Shown here one piece after another: positions 33,960 to 42,226 of a stretch of DNA of 44,851 nt. The DNA is from Palsa-870 sp039935415 (GTDB lineage Bacteria > Chloroflexota > Dormibacteria > Dormibacterales > Dormibacteraceae). The position numbers and the translations under genes were made by a program. The stretch covers positions 1 to 44,851 of the forward strand of contig JBDTKH010000049.1 in NCBI GenBank assembly GCA_039935415.1, written 5' to 3'. The stretch's first letter is position 1. The number at the start of each line of letters is the position of its first letter. Under the pieces are notes generated by a model. The model made no database searches. It had not been told where the DNA came from and was given only the letters and a program-made list of their open reading frames with translations.

Positions 33960-35018
33960 TTGCCTTCCCCCATCCTTCAGGTCAGAGACCTTCGAACCCA
34001 GTTCCTGACCGACGGCGGGATAGTGACCGCCGTCGACGGGGTGAGCTTCGACCTCTACCCGGGCGAGAGCCTGGGCATCGTCGGCGAGTCGGGAAGTGGC
34101 AAGTCGGTCACCGCGCTTTCCCTGCTGCGGCTGGTCCCCGACCCGGGCAAGGTCGTGGGTGGGCAGGTTCTGTTTCGCGATCAGGACCTCCTGCAGCTCA
34201 GCGGGGAGGAGATTCGCGAGATCCGCGGTCGCGACGTCGCGATGATCTTCCAGGACCCGCAGAGCTCTCTCAACCCGGTTCTGCGCACGGGCTTTCAGAT
34301 CGATGAGGCGATGCTCGCGCACAAGAAGGCGACGAAGAAGGAAGCTCACGCACGCACGATCGAGCTGCTCAAGCGGGTGCGCATCCCGGCGGCGGAAAGC
34401 CGCGTGAAGGATTTCCCGCACCAGCTCAGCGGTGGCATGCGGCAGCGGGCGATGATCGCCATGGGCCTGTCGAACGCGCCGGCGATCCTGATCGCCGACG
34501 AGCCGACGACGGCGCTCGACGTCACTGTGCAGGCGCAGATCCTCGAGTTGCTCGCGGATCTCAATCGCGATCTTGGCACGGCCATCATCATGATCACCCA
34601 CAACATGGGCGTGGTCGCCGGCCTGTGCTCGCGCGTGCTCGTCATGTACGCGGGCGAGATCGTCGAGGAGGGCCCGGTCGAGCAGATCTTCGAGAACCCG
34701 CAGCACCCGTACACCTGGTCGCTGCTCCGCTCGATCCCGCGTGTGGACGCTCTTCGCCACGAGCGCCTGCGCTCCATCGAAGGCCTCGCTCCCGACCTGC
34801 TTCACCCGCCGTCAGGCTGCCGCTTCCATCCCCGCTGTCCGTTCCGGATCGAAAAATGCCTGAGGGACGAGCCGCGCCTTCAAGAGGTGGCGCCCAACCA
34901 GCAGGCGGCGTGCTGGGTGACCATGGACCGGGCGCGCAAGGAGATGGGGGCCGACGACCGGACCGACATCCGGCCTGGGGCAGGCTCCGGCCTGAAGCCG
35001 GGCGAGCTCATCGACTGA
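33960..35018 (+). CDS. ABC importer ATPase, DppD-like
   Basis: The 352-residue protein has Walker A GESGSGKS, Q-loop MIFQDPQSSLNPV, signature QLSGGMRQRAMI, Walker B ILIADEPTTALDV and the H-loop ITHNMG. The C-terminal oligopeptide-type Cys region (GCRFHPRCPFRIEKC) can hold a 4Fe-4S cluster in some relatives. The start is TTG 33960. It acts as a heterodimer with the next ATPase, with which it shares a TGATG overlap. Confidence 0.93.
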   Translation: MPSPILQVRDLRTQFLTDGGIVTAVDGVSFDLYPGESLGIVGESGSGKSVTALSLLRLVPDPGKVVGGQVLFRDQDLLQLSGEEIREIRGRDVAMIFQDPQSSLNPVLRTGFQIDEAMLAHKKATKKEAHARTIELLKRVRIPAAESRVKDFPHQLSGGMRQRAMIAMGLSNAPAILIADEPTTALDVTVQAQILELLADLNRDLGTAIIMITHNMGVVAGLCSRVLVMYAGEIVEEGPVEQIFENPQHPYTWSLLRSIPRVDALRHERLRSIEGLAPDLLHPPSGCRFHPRCPFRIEKCLRDEPRLQEVAPNQQAACWVTMDRARKEMGADDRTDIRPGAGSGLKPGELID

Positions 35019-36028
35019 TGGCGGCGCCCGCACCGGTGCAACCGACCGCGGTCCACGCGAGCGCCAGGCCGCTCGTACGTGTGGAGAATGTCGTCAAGCA
35101 CTTTCCCGCCGGGCTCGGGACGTCGGTCAAGGCGGTGGACGGGGTCAGCTTCGAGATCCTGGAGGGTGAAACGCTTGGTCTCGTCGGTGAGTCGGGGTGT
35201 GGGAAGTCCACGCTGGCGCGCCTCGTCACGCAGCTGCTCCCGGCGACTTCGGGCAAGATCTTCATCGACGACGTCGAGATAACCAGGCTTCGCGGCGAGA
35301 AGCTGCGCCAGCAGCGCCGCCAGATGCAGATGATCTTCCAGGACCCATTCGCATCGCTTGATCCGCGGATGACCGTGGGCGACATCATCGCCGAGCCGAT
35401 CGTCAACTTCAGGGCGATGCGTGGCCGCGCCCGCGCCGAACGCGTGCAGGAGCTGCTCAAGATCGTCGGCCTGAACCCCAACTTCAACAATCGCTACCCG
35501 CACGAGTTCTCCGGCGGTCAGCGGCAGCGCATCGGCATCGCGAGGGCGCTCGCGCTCAACCCCAGGCTCGTGGTGTGCGACGAGGCGATCTCCGCGCTCG
35601 ACGTCTCGATCCAGGCCCAGATCGTCAACCTGCTCGAGGACCTCCAGCACGAGTTCAAGCTGACCTACCTGTTCATCGCCCACGACCTTTCTGTGGTGCG
35701 GCACATCAGCGATCGCGTCATGGTCATGTACCTCGGGAAGATCGTCGAGATCGCCGACAGCGCCCAGACTTACACGAACCCCAAGCATCCCTACACGAAG
35801 GCGCTCCTCTCGGCGATCCCGGTTCCCGACCCGCGCATCCAGCGGGGCCGCCGCCTGGTCGACCTGACCGGTGAAATTCCCTCTCCGATCAACCCGCCGT
35901 CGGGCTGCCGTTTCCACACGCGATGCCCGATCGCCCGCGTGCCCACGCCGTGCGCCGAGGTCGAACCGCCGCTGGAGGAAAAGCTGAGAGACCACCTGGC
36001 GGCCTGCCACTTCTCCCAGGACGTCTGA
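35018..36028 (+). CDS. ABC importer ATPase, DppF-like
   Basis: The 336-residue protein has Walker A GESGCGKST, signature EFSGGQRQRIGI and the H-loop IAHDLSVV. Walker B reads LVVCDEAISALDV: the usual Pro after Asp-Glu is Ala, a conservative change seen in some active DppF proteins. The C-terminal Cys region is GCRFHTRCPIARVPTPC. It is the last gene of the importer operon and is followed by a hairpin repeat. Confidence 0.93.
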   Translation: MAAPAPVQPTAVHASARPLVRVENVVKHFPAGLGTSVKAVDGVSFEILEGETLGLVGESGCGKSTLARLVTQLLPATSGKIFIDDVEITRLRGEKLRQQRRQMQMIFQDPFASLDPRMTVGDIIAEPIVNFRAMRGRARAERVQELLKIVGLNPNFNNRYPHEFSGGQRQRIGIARALALNPRLVVCDEAISALDVSIQAQIVNLLEDLQHEFKLTYLFIAHDLSVVRHISDRVMVMYLGKIVEIADSAQTYTNPKHPYTKALLSAIPVPDPRIQRGRRLVDLTGEIPSPINPPSGCRFHTRCPIARVPTPCAEVEPPLEEKLRDHLAACHFSQDV

Positions 36029-36052
36029 TTTCCGGAACGCTCCAATCAAGTA

Positions 36053-36106
36053 AGTGACTTCCCCGCAAGCGGGGAAGGTGGCGCGCAGCGCCGGATGGGG
36101 AGGGGG
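36053..36106. repeat. dispersed hairpin repeat between convergent genes
   Basis: CTTCCCCGCAAGCGGGGAAG at 36058-36077 is identical to the copy at 26185. It is followed by GGTGGCGCGCAGCGCCGGAT and GGGG. It lies between the convergent importer operon and the second binding protein gene. Confidence 0.72.
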
Positions 36107-36114
36107 ACTTTCTC

Positions 36115-37965
36115 CTAATGCTGAAGAACCCGTGCCTCAGTCCAGGAGATGTCGTACAAAGCATTACCCCCGACTCCCGCCACGTAGGGATGCACGAGGT
36201 ACTGCTGCACCCCGTAGACGAGCGGGTCCAAGATCGAATCGTTGAGCAGCAGCTGGCCCGCAGTCCTGTAGTCGACCAGGCCCTGGCTCAGCAGACCAGC
36301 GTCGGCCTGCGCGACCACCTTGTCCAGGTTCGGGTTCGAGTAGCACGACCCTGACGAGGTCGCACCCGTGACGAACAGGTAGTCGAACCAGTCCTGCGGG
36401 TGGTCATAGTCGGCGCTCCAGCTGTGCCTGAACAGTGGGTAGGCGCAGCGTCCGTTGCGATCGTCGAAGAACGTCTTGCGGTCCATCTCGACGCAGGCCA
36501 CGTCGGCGCCGAGGTTCTTCGTCCACTGCGCCACCAGGTTGGCGCAGACAGCCTTGTTGAAGGTGTCCGTGTCATACGTGTACGTGAGGCCCTTGACCTT
36601 GGACCCATCCGGGTCCCAAGCCTTGTACTCAGCCTTCGCGGCGACCGGGTCGAACTTCACGTTCGTGTCGAAGTTGTCGCCGAGGTAGCTCTGCAACCCT
36701 TTGCTGATGACGCCGCCGGTCGCTTCCACGCAGGACGTCTTCTGGTTGCACAGCGCATCGACCAGGGCGGCGCGATCGATCGCCGCGCTGAATGCGTGGC
36801 GCCCGGGCCTGCCGGCGTCGATCCCCGCGAACGGGCCGCTCTTCAGGTTGAACCCGACCCAGAACGTGAGACCGATCGGCACGATGTTGAGCTGTGTCTT
36901 GAGCTTCGGGTCGGACGTGTAGCGGGTGGCGGCCGCCGGCGAAAGGCCCTGACGGCCGTAGCCGATCAGGCTGAACACCCCGGCCTCGTACTGGGTGAGC
37001 TGCGCCGCGCCGTCGGCGACGACCTCCACGTGCACGTGCATGAGCTTGCCGGTCGAGCCGCCGTACCAGCCGGCCACCGGTTGGAAGTCGAGCGACTGGC
37101 CCGGAACTCGAGCCGTCAGGCTGAACGGCCCGCTCCCGATTAGCGTCTCCGGTTTCGTGGACCAGGCATCCTCGCCGGCGGCGGCGATCACCTTCTGGTC
37201 GACGACCCAGAACGGCCACAGCCCCACTTCGGTCAAGAAGTAGCCGGCCCGCTTGATGAGCGTCGCAGTGAAGGTGTAGGCGTCGACTTTGGCGAGTCCG
37301 CTCATCTGCGCGGTCCTGCCCTGCGCGACGGCGTCGTAGCCCGCGATCACTCCAAACAGGCCCGCGAAGTCGCCCTGCCTCGCCGCGGCCCGGTTCCAGC
37401 TGTAGATGAAGTCGTCGGCGTTGATCGGGTCGCCGTTCGAGAAGCGGCCGGTCCGCCGCATATTAAAGGTATAAGTGAGCCCGTCGGCTGACACAGTGGG
37501 CTGGCCGACGGCCAGGTCGGGGAGCTCGCGAAGCTGATCGTCGAACCTGTAGAGCCCGGAGAAGATGTTGCGCAGGATGTCCACGTCGGCGGGCTTGGAG
37601 ATGAGCGCGGGGTCGAGATCCGAGACGTCCTGCGAGATCGGGAAGCTCAGCGTCTGGTCCGCCGCAAGCTTCTCCGCGGGTGGCCGTGGGCTGGTCTGCG
37701 GGCCGAAGAGGACCACGATCAACAGGGCGATGAGACCTATCGCCAAACCGACGCTTGCGGGAATGTAGTGCCGAAGCCTGCGACGGGTCCTGGCGGGCGA
37801 CGCGGGTAAGAGACGAGGGGTTGGCGTAAGCGGCTCAGAAGGTGGCGTTGGCGCAACGGGCTCAGATGGCGGGGTCGGGACCAACGGCACAGAAGGTGGC
37901 GTGGGCGCGATGGGCTCAGGTGGTGGGGTCGGCACCAATGGCTCGGAAGGTGGCGTTGGCGCCAC
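36115..37965 (-). CDS. membrane-anchored family-5 substrate-binding protein
   Basis: The 616-residue protein resembles the binding protein at 30261: SDLDPALISKPADVDILRNI, then SADGLTYTFNMRRTGRFSNG, FIYSWNRAA and SADYDHPQDWFDYL. It has no lipobox. A cytoplasmic N terminus of about 65 residues contains five nine-residue Pro-rich units. An RTRRRLRH stop and one helix (VGLAIGLIALLIVVLFG) follow. It would be tethered by that helix and serve the adjacent importer or another. The GTG start at 37965 is 31 bases after the quinone oxidoreductase stop, so the two are probably cotranscribed. Confidence 0.88.
   Translation of the reverse strand: MAPTPPSEPLVPTPPPEPIAPTPPSVPLVPTPPSEPVAPTPPSEPLTPTPRLLPASPARTRRRLRHYIPASVGLAIGLIALLIVVLFGPQTSPRPPAEKLAADQTLSFPISQDVSDLDPALISKPADVDILRNIFSGLYRFDDQLRELPDLAVGQPTVSADGLTYTFNMRRTGRFSNGDPINADDFIYSWNRAAARQGDFAGLFGVIAGYDAVAQGRTAQMSGLAKVDAYTFTATLIKRAGYFLTEVGLWPFWVVDQKVIAAAGEDAWSTKPETLIGSGPFSLTARVPGQSLDFQPVAGWYGGSTGKLMHVHVEVVADGAAQLTQYEAGVFSLIGYGRQGLSPAAATRYTSDPKLKTQLNIVPIGLTFWVGFNLKSGPFAGIDAGRPGRHAFSAAIDRAALVDALCNQKTSCVEATGGVISKGLQSYLGDNFDTNVKFDPVAAKAEYKAWDPDGSKVKGLTYTYDTDTFNKAVCANLVAQWTKNLGADVACVEMDRKTFFDDRNGRCAYPLFRHSWSADYDHPQDWFDYLFVTGATSSGSCYSNPNLDKVVAQADAGLLSQGLVDYRTAGQLLLNDSILDPLVYGVQQYLVHPYVAGVGGNALYDISWTEARVLQH
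37828..37962 (-). repeat. 27-base tandem repeat encoding Pro-rich units
   Basis: Five in-frame units of nine codons encode APTPPSEPL, VPTPPPEPI, APTPPSVPL, VPTPPSEPV and APTPPSEPL. The similar bases suggest unit number may vary by slippage. Confidence 0.8.
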
Positions 37966-37996
37966 CGGTCCGGGTGCAGGGGTTGGCTCCTGTGGA

Positions 37997-38983
37997 TCAG
38001 ACAGTGAGGATCACCTTGCCAGTGCTCTTGCCTTCGGCGACCATCGCCAGCGCCCGCGGCGCCTCGCTGAGCGGGAGGCGGGTCGAGATGTACGGCTTGA
38101 TCTTGCCCGCCTCGTACAGCTCCAGCAGCACGCGGGCGGCCGGTGGGATCAACTCGGGCGCCCGCTTCGCGTAAAGGCCCCAGTGGAGCCCGACGACCGA
38201 GTAGTTCTTGATCAGGACATGGTTGGCGGCCGCCTGCGGAATCCGGCCCGAGGTGAAACCGACGATCACGATCCTGCCCTCAAAGGCCATGCACTTGGTC
38301 GATTTGTCGTAGACGTCGCCGCCGACCGGGTCGAACACCACGTCCGCGCCATGGCCCGCGGTGATGGTCTTCACCAATTCCACGAAATCCTGTGTCTTGT
38401 AGTTGATCGCGTGGTCGGCGCCCACCGTGCGGCACACCTCGACCTTCTTGTCTGAGCCGGCGGTGGCGATGACCGTCGCGCCAGCGGCCTTGCCAAGCTG
38501 GATTGCTGCGCTTCCGACCCCGCCCGCGCCGGCGTGGACGAGCAACGTCTCGCCCGGCTTGAGGTTGGCCCGCCGGTGCAGCCCGAACCACGCGGTCTGG
38601 AAGACCAGCGTGAAGCCTGCCCCCTCTTCGAAGGGCATGCTGTCAGGCATACGCATGACCGATCCCGGCGCGGCGTCCGCGACCTCGGCGTAGCCCCCGC
38701 GGGTCAAGCCGCTGTTGTCGAGCAGCGCCATCACCCGGTCGCTCGCCTTGAAGCCTGACGCGGGTGGGGCGCTCATGACCTCGCCGCTCACCTCGACCCC
38801 CGGGACGAACGGCAGCTCCGGTTTCACCTGGTAGAGCCCCGCGACCATCAGCGCGTCTGGGAAGTTGATCGCGGCGGCGCGCACCCTTATGCGGACCATG
38901 CCCTCGGCCGGCTCGCTCGGAGCGACCTCCTCGAATCGCAGGCTCTCGGGCCCGCCAAGCTCCCGGACGACCCAGGCCTTCAC
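37997..38983 (-). CDS. zinc-free NADPH:quinone oxidoreductase-like MDR protein
   Basis: The 328-residue protein is a medium-chain dehydrogenase/reductase of the quinone oxidoreductase type. It has VRAAAINFPDALMVAGLYQV at the substrate domain and FVPGVEVSGEV. The cofactor motif is HAGAGGVGSAAIQLGKAAGA, and GADHAINYKTQDF and VVFDPVGGDVYD follow. The structural zinc Cys cluster is missing, as expected for this group. It would reduce quinones or enones with NADPH. The start is GTG or ATG at 38983, beginning MKAWVVRELGG. Confidence 0.9.
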   Translation of the reverse strand: MKAWVVRELGGPESLRFEEVAPSEPAEGMVRIRVRAAAINFPDALMVAGLYQVKPELPFVPGVEVSGEVMSAPPASGFKASDRVMALLDNSGLTRGGYAEVADAAPGSVMRMPDSMPFEEGAGFTLVFQTAWFGLHRRANLKPGETLLVHAGAGGVGSAAIQLGKAAGATVIATAGSDKKVEVCRTVGADHAINYKTQDFVELVKTITAGHGADVVFDPVGGDVYDKSTKCMAFEGRIVIVGFTSGRIPQAAANHVLIKNYSVVGLHWGLYAKRAPELIPPAARVLLELYEAGKIKPYISTRLPLSEAPRALAMVAEGKSTGKVILTV

Positions 38984-39077
38984 CCGGGCAAGGCTACAGC
39001 AGCGAGGCCCGGTCCTTGGTCGACCCGGAACTGCGACGCTCAGTCGGATACGTCAACAGGGCAAAATTCGTACTCAC

Positions 39078-39122
39078 GCCGGCGTAGCTCAGCTTGGTTA
39101 GAGCAGCGGTTTTTTAATCCGG
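39078..39122 (+). pseudogene. truncated tRNA-Lys (anticodon TTT) fragment
   Basis: GCCGGCG, TA and a perfect GCTC/GAGC D arm (39087-39104) match the 5' half of a tRNA-Lys. The anticodon loop is TTTTTAA (anticodon TTT). The anticodon stem has mismatches on both ends, and no T arm or 3' acceptor (CGCCGGC) follows. It is a broken tRNA, probably left by recombination. Confidence 0.7.
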
Positions 39123-39166
39123 CGCTCCGACCTTGAACTCGAAAAAGCCCTAAAACGACCATATGG

Positions 39167-39205
39167 GCAACGGATTTCAATCCGTTGCGCCACCGTCCTT
39201 TTTTT
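39167..39205 (+). terminator. perfect hairpin followed by a T-run
   Basis: GCAACGGAT (39167-39175) and ATCCGTTGC (39180-39188) form a 9-bp stem with a TTCA loop. Seven T follow, at 39199-39205, 10 bases later. It may be a terminator of the degraded element. Confidence 0.5.
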
Positions 39206-39423
39206 GACGATGGCGCATCAGATTTTGCATGGCTTTCAACAGTGTGGAAGACCGCTTCGCAGTCGTCGGACGCTATGAACACGGGGTGGACCACATCGCC
39301 GGGGACCAACTCGCACGCCACAGGCTGAGTGCCGCGCCGCTCTTGGTTGATCCCGGCCACTGATCCTGATGGGGCGCTGGCTGGAGGCCCGGGCCAAGAG
39401 CCGCACTGGCGGCGCAATCTTGC
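39206..39423. other. degraded strip without a recognised gene
   Basis: No frame on either strand gives a recognisable domain. One minus-strand stretch around 39220-39320 reads VACELVPGDVVHPVFIASDD, which looks protein-like, but I cannot place it. Together with the flanking tRNA and transposase fragments, it is probably the remains of an inserted element. Confidence 0.4.
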
Positions 39424-39585
39424 GCGAGCTGCCGACTGCTCCTGGTCGCCACCTGCGCACGCATTCGCTTTGGCCCAATCGTGGACCCGACCACGGCCAT
39501 TAAGGCCGGGCTCAGGTCTCTGGCCACCCGCTACCAGACGTTGGACGCAGAAGCCGGCCAGCTGGAGAAGCAGATCGACTGCTGA
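39424..39585 (+). mobile_element. IS110-family transposase fragment
   Basis: One frame reads LLLVATCARIRFG, then DPTTAIKAGLRSLATRYQTL and DAEAGQLEKQID before a stop at 39583. This matches the middle of IS110-family transposases (typical ADPTTATKAALRSLARR). The N-terminal DEDD catalytic region and the C-terminal Ser region are missing, so it is an inactive remnant. Confidence 0.7.
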
Positions 39586-39719
39586 CGTCGGCGACTGATC
39601 CTCTGTTGCGGAGTCGCTTTGGCGTCGGCCCAGATACGGCGGCCGCGTCGCTCCTCCGTGACAGTAGCGCGCCCATGAGCCCTCCCGACCGGCCATGGCC
39701 GGATCGCAAGAATGTGATG

Positions 39720-39756
39720 CTCGTCACGAGTTGGGCGCTGGCAATCCCGATAGGCT
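39720..39756 (+). promoter_or_regulatory. candidate promoter/operator of the radical SAM operon
   Basis: CTCGTCACGAG (39720-39730) is a perfect 11-base inverted repeat. TAGGCT at 39751-39756 is a plausible -10 that would start the transcript at or next to GTG 39763. No good -35 was found, so an activator or a leaderless mRNA is possible. Confidence 0.4.
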
Positions 39757-39762
39757 GATCCG

Positions 39763-41265
39763 GTGGCGGACGCAGTCGTGTCTGGGGTGAAGAAAGACGC
39801 CGACCACGTCTTTTTGGAGTTGACGCGGAGCATCTGTCCGACCTGCAAGGTGGTCATCGACGCGCACGTGCTGCTGCGGTCGGGGAAAGTCTTCATACGC
39901 AAGCGCTGCCCAGAGCATGGAGTCTTCGAAGCACTCGTCTATGGCGACGCCGAAGCCTACGTCCGCCTTGCGCGGTTCAACAAGCCGGGGACCATCCCCC
40001 TCGCCTTCAACTCCGAGGTTCGGAACGGTTGCCCGCACGACTGCGGGCTCTGTCCGGAGCATCAGCAGCACGCCTGCCTCGGCATCATCGAGGTCAACAG
40101 TGCCTGCAACATGGATTGCCCCCTGTGCTTCGCCAACGCCGGGCCAGGATTCAGCCTGACACTGACCGAGGTGGAGGAGATCCTCGACAACCTGGTCCGG
40201 ACCGAGGGGGCTCCCGAGGTGGTGCAGTTCTCGGGCGGCGAGCCGAGCATCCACCCCCAGATCGTGGAGATGTTGCGGGCGGCCAAGGAGCGCCCGATCC
40301 GCCACGTCATGCTCAACACCAACGGCAAGCGGATCGCCCGCGACGACCGCTTCCTTGCCGATCTGGCCGAGATCAAGCCTGCCATCTACTTCCAGTTCGA
40401 CGGCTTCGAAGAGCGGACCTATGAGGTGTTGCGCGGGGAGCCCGGCATCCTGCCCGAGAAACTGCGGGCGCTTGACAGGTTGGCCGAGGCCGGCTGTCCG
40501 GTCGTGCTCGTTCCTGCTGTGGAGCGCGGAGTCAACGAGCACGAGGTCGGCCGGATCGTGGAATTTGCGATTGACCACCCGGCGGTGTTCGGCGTCAACT
40601 TCCAGCCTGCCTTCCACGCCGGACGCCACGGCGATCACGACCCACTGAACCGCATCACCATCCCCGACATCCTGCAGGGCCTCGAGGAGCAGACCAAAGG
40701 TCTCTTCAGAGTTTCCGACTTTGTGCCGGTACCCTGCTGCTTCCCCACCTGCAACTCGGTCACATACGCCGTGGTAGAGGGAGGCAGGGTGACTCCAATC
40801 ACCCGGCTGCTCGACGTCGACGACTACCTGGACTACATCGCCAACCGAGTCCTCCCTGACGAGCAGGCAATCAGGCAAGCGCTCGAGGGGCTCTGGAGCA
40901 GCTCCGCCGTACCCGGTGCGGACAGGGCCGCCCACAACTTTGCCATCGCATGCGAGGCTTGCGGGCTGCCGGGCGCCGGCTGGGAAGACGTCCGGGAGCG
41001 GATGTTCATGATCATGCTCCAGGACTTCATGGACCCGTGGACGTTCAACCAGAAGAACGTGATGAAGTGCTGCAAGGAGATCCTGCTCCCCGACGGGCAT
41101 CAGATCCCCTTCTGCGCCTACAACAACGTCGGCTACCGCGAGCAGGCGCGCACTCAGCTCGCGGAAAGGGAGCGCCAGAGAAGACAAGCGGCCCGCAGCG
41201 GGATCGAATCGGTGCTCGCTCCAATCAGGTTCGACTTCACCTCGGAGCGGCGGGCGGCCACATGA
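39763..41265 (+). CDS. radical SAM protein of the tetraether-synthase-like (Tes/MJ0619) type
   Basis: The 500-residue protein has an N-terminal Cys pair (ICPTC, then RCPEHG), a second Cys/His cluster CPHDCGLCPEHQQHAC and the radical SAM CNMDCPLC (Cys115, 119 and 122). GGEPS follows near residue 160. More Cys occur near the C terminus (CCFPTC, CEACG, CCKE). This multi-cluster pattern is the hallmark of the MJ0619-like family, to which archaeal tetraether lipid synthase belongs. Bacterial members are mostly of unknown function. The start is GTG 39763 and it overlaps the methyltransferase by 4 bases. Lipid tail coupling, sulfur or metal-linked chemistry are possible; sequence alone does not decide. 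Confidence 0.88.
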   Translation: MADAVVSGVKKDADHVFLELTRSICPTCKVVIDAHVLLRSGKVFIRKRCPEHGVFEALVYGDAEAYVRLARFNKPGTIPLAFNSEVRNGCPHDCGLCPEHQQHACLGIIEVNSACNMDCPLCFANAGPGFSLTLTEVEEILDNLVRTEGAPEVVQFSGGEPSIHPQIVEMLRAAKERPIRHVMLNTNGKRIARDDRFLADLAEIKPAIYFQFDGFEERTYEVLRGEPGILPEKLRALDRLAEAGCPVVLVPAVERGVNEHEVGRIVEFAIDHPAVFGVNFQPAFHAGRHGDHDPLNRITIPDILQGLEEQTKGLFRVSDFVPVPCCFPTCNSVTYAVVEGGRVTPITRLLDVDDYLDYIANRVLPDEQAIRQALEGLWSSSAVPGADRAAHNFAIACEACGLPGAGWEDVRERMFMIMLQDFMDPWTFNQKNVMKCCKEILLPDGHQIPFCAYNNVGYREQARTQLAERERQRRQAARSGIESVLAPIRFDFTSERRAAT

Positions 41266-42068
41266 CGGATGGCGTCCAGACGGCATGGGCGACCGAGCTC
41301 AAGGCCTGCTGCGCGCAGCTGTACTCCAACGACTGGGTCAAGATTCTGGTCGGCGAATCGCTGCATCCGGGCGGACTTGAGCTGACCCGGCATCTCGGCC
41401 ACCTTCTCGGCCTCGGGCACGGTCGCACTCTCCTCGACGTTGCCTGTGGCCCGGGAACCTCTGCGATCTGGCTTGCGCGCGAGCTCGGCTGTGAGGTGAC
41501 TGGGGTCGACTACGGCGTGGGCAATATAGCCTCGGCCGCACAGGCGGCAGCGAATGCCGGACTGTCCGCGCGCGTGCGCTTCCTGCCGGCAGACTCGGAA
41601 AATCTGCCGTTTGCTGATTGCTCGTTCGACGCCGTGATCTGCGAATGCTCGTTCTGCACGTTTCCGGACAAGCCACTCGCGGCGCGAGAGATCTTCCGGG
41701 TGCTGCGCCCAGGCGGAAGGTTCGGGATGACGGATGTTGTCCGATCTGGACCATTGCCCACGGAACTGGACAGCCTCCTCGCCTGGTCCGCCTGCATCAC
41801 CGATGCTCGGCCGGTGGAGGAGTACTGTTCGATACTCGAGACCTGCGGCTTCGAGGTTGATCTGGTCGAGTGTCATGATGCTGCGCTTGTTGAGCTGGTC
41901 GACCGCGTTCGCCGCCGACTCGTCGGCGCACAGCTCGCCTCCGGACTGGGCAAGCTCGACCTACCGGGCATCGATTTGACGGCCGCGGCATCTCTGGCAA
42001 GAAGCGCAATGCGCGCGATCGTAGGCGGCCGTCTTGGCTACGCCCTTCTGCTGGCGGTCAAGTCGTGA
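41262..42068 (+). CDS. Cys-rich SAM methyltransferase (ArsM-like fold)
   Basis: The 268-residue class I methyltransferase has motif I LLDVACGPGTSAIWLA, the acidic VTGVDYG, and motif IV ICECSFCTFPDKPLA, then FRVLRPGGRFGMTD. Cys residues are unusually placed: LKACCAQLY near the start, CECSFC next to motif IV, and later ones in SACITDA and EEYCSILETCGF. This recalls arsenite methyltransferases, which use several Cys, but the pattern is not the canonical one. It may methylate the product of the radical SAM enzyme or a thiol- or metalloid-containing substrate. It is translationally coupled to the radical SAM gene. Confidence 0.85.
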   Translation: MTDGVQTAWATELKACCAQLYSNDWVKILVGESLHPGGLELTRHLGHLLGLGHGRTLLDVACGPGTSAIWLARELGCEVTGVDYGVGNIASAAQAAANAGLSARVRFLPADSENLPFADCSFDAVICECSFCTFPDKPLAAREIFRVLRPGGRFGMTDVVRSGPLPTELDSLLAWSACITDARPVEEYCSILETCGFEVDLVECHDAALVELVDRVRRRLVGAQLASGLGKLDLPGIDLTAAASLARSAMRAIVGGRLGYALLLAVKS

Positions 42069-42226
42069 CTGTTCTCGAGGAATCGGGTTCCCGAACCTCC
42101 GAAGGGGCAGCTCAGAACCGTCAGCGCATGCCGTGCAGCTCGAGCCGGCGAAAGACCCCGGACTGTGAGCTGCATCACATGTGGACGAACTGCAGCAGTC
42201 GCAAACTATCGGCTGGGAGGTAACAG
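42065..42226 (+). other. structured leader or tiny gene before the rhodanese
   Basis: A perfect 8-bp hairpin, TGCAGCTC (42134-42141) with GAGCTGCA (42167-42174), has an inner CCGG pair. A 52-residue frame from GTG 42065 to TAA 42221 overlaps the methyltransferase stop and has three Cys but no known family. GGGAGG at 42215-42220 is the ribosome site of ATG 42227. A leader, small peptide or internal processing site are possible. Confidence 0.35.

Noticed and set aside
39078..39122. Possible selC (tRNA-Sec) next to the selenoprotein genes
   Set aside because: The anticodon loop is TTTTTAA, not one with TCA, and the acceptor and D arm are of the tRNA-Lys type, so it is a broken tRNA-Lys.
39040..39696. 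218-residue minus-strand open frame across the tRNA and IS110 scar
   Set aside because: It crosses a tRNA fragment, a hairpin and a transposase piece and has no family motifs. It is probably chance.
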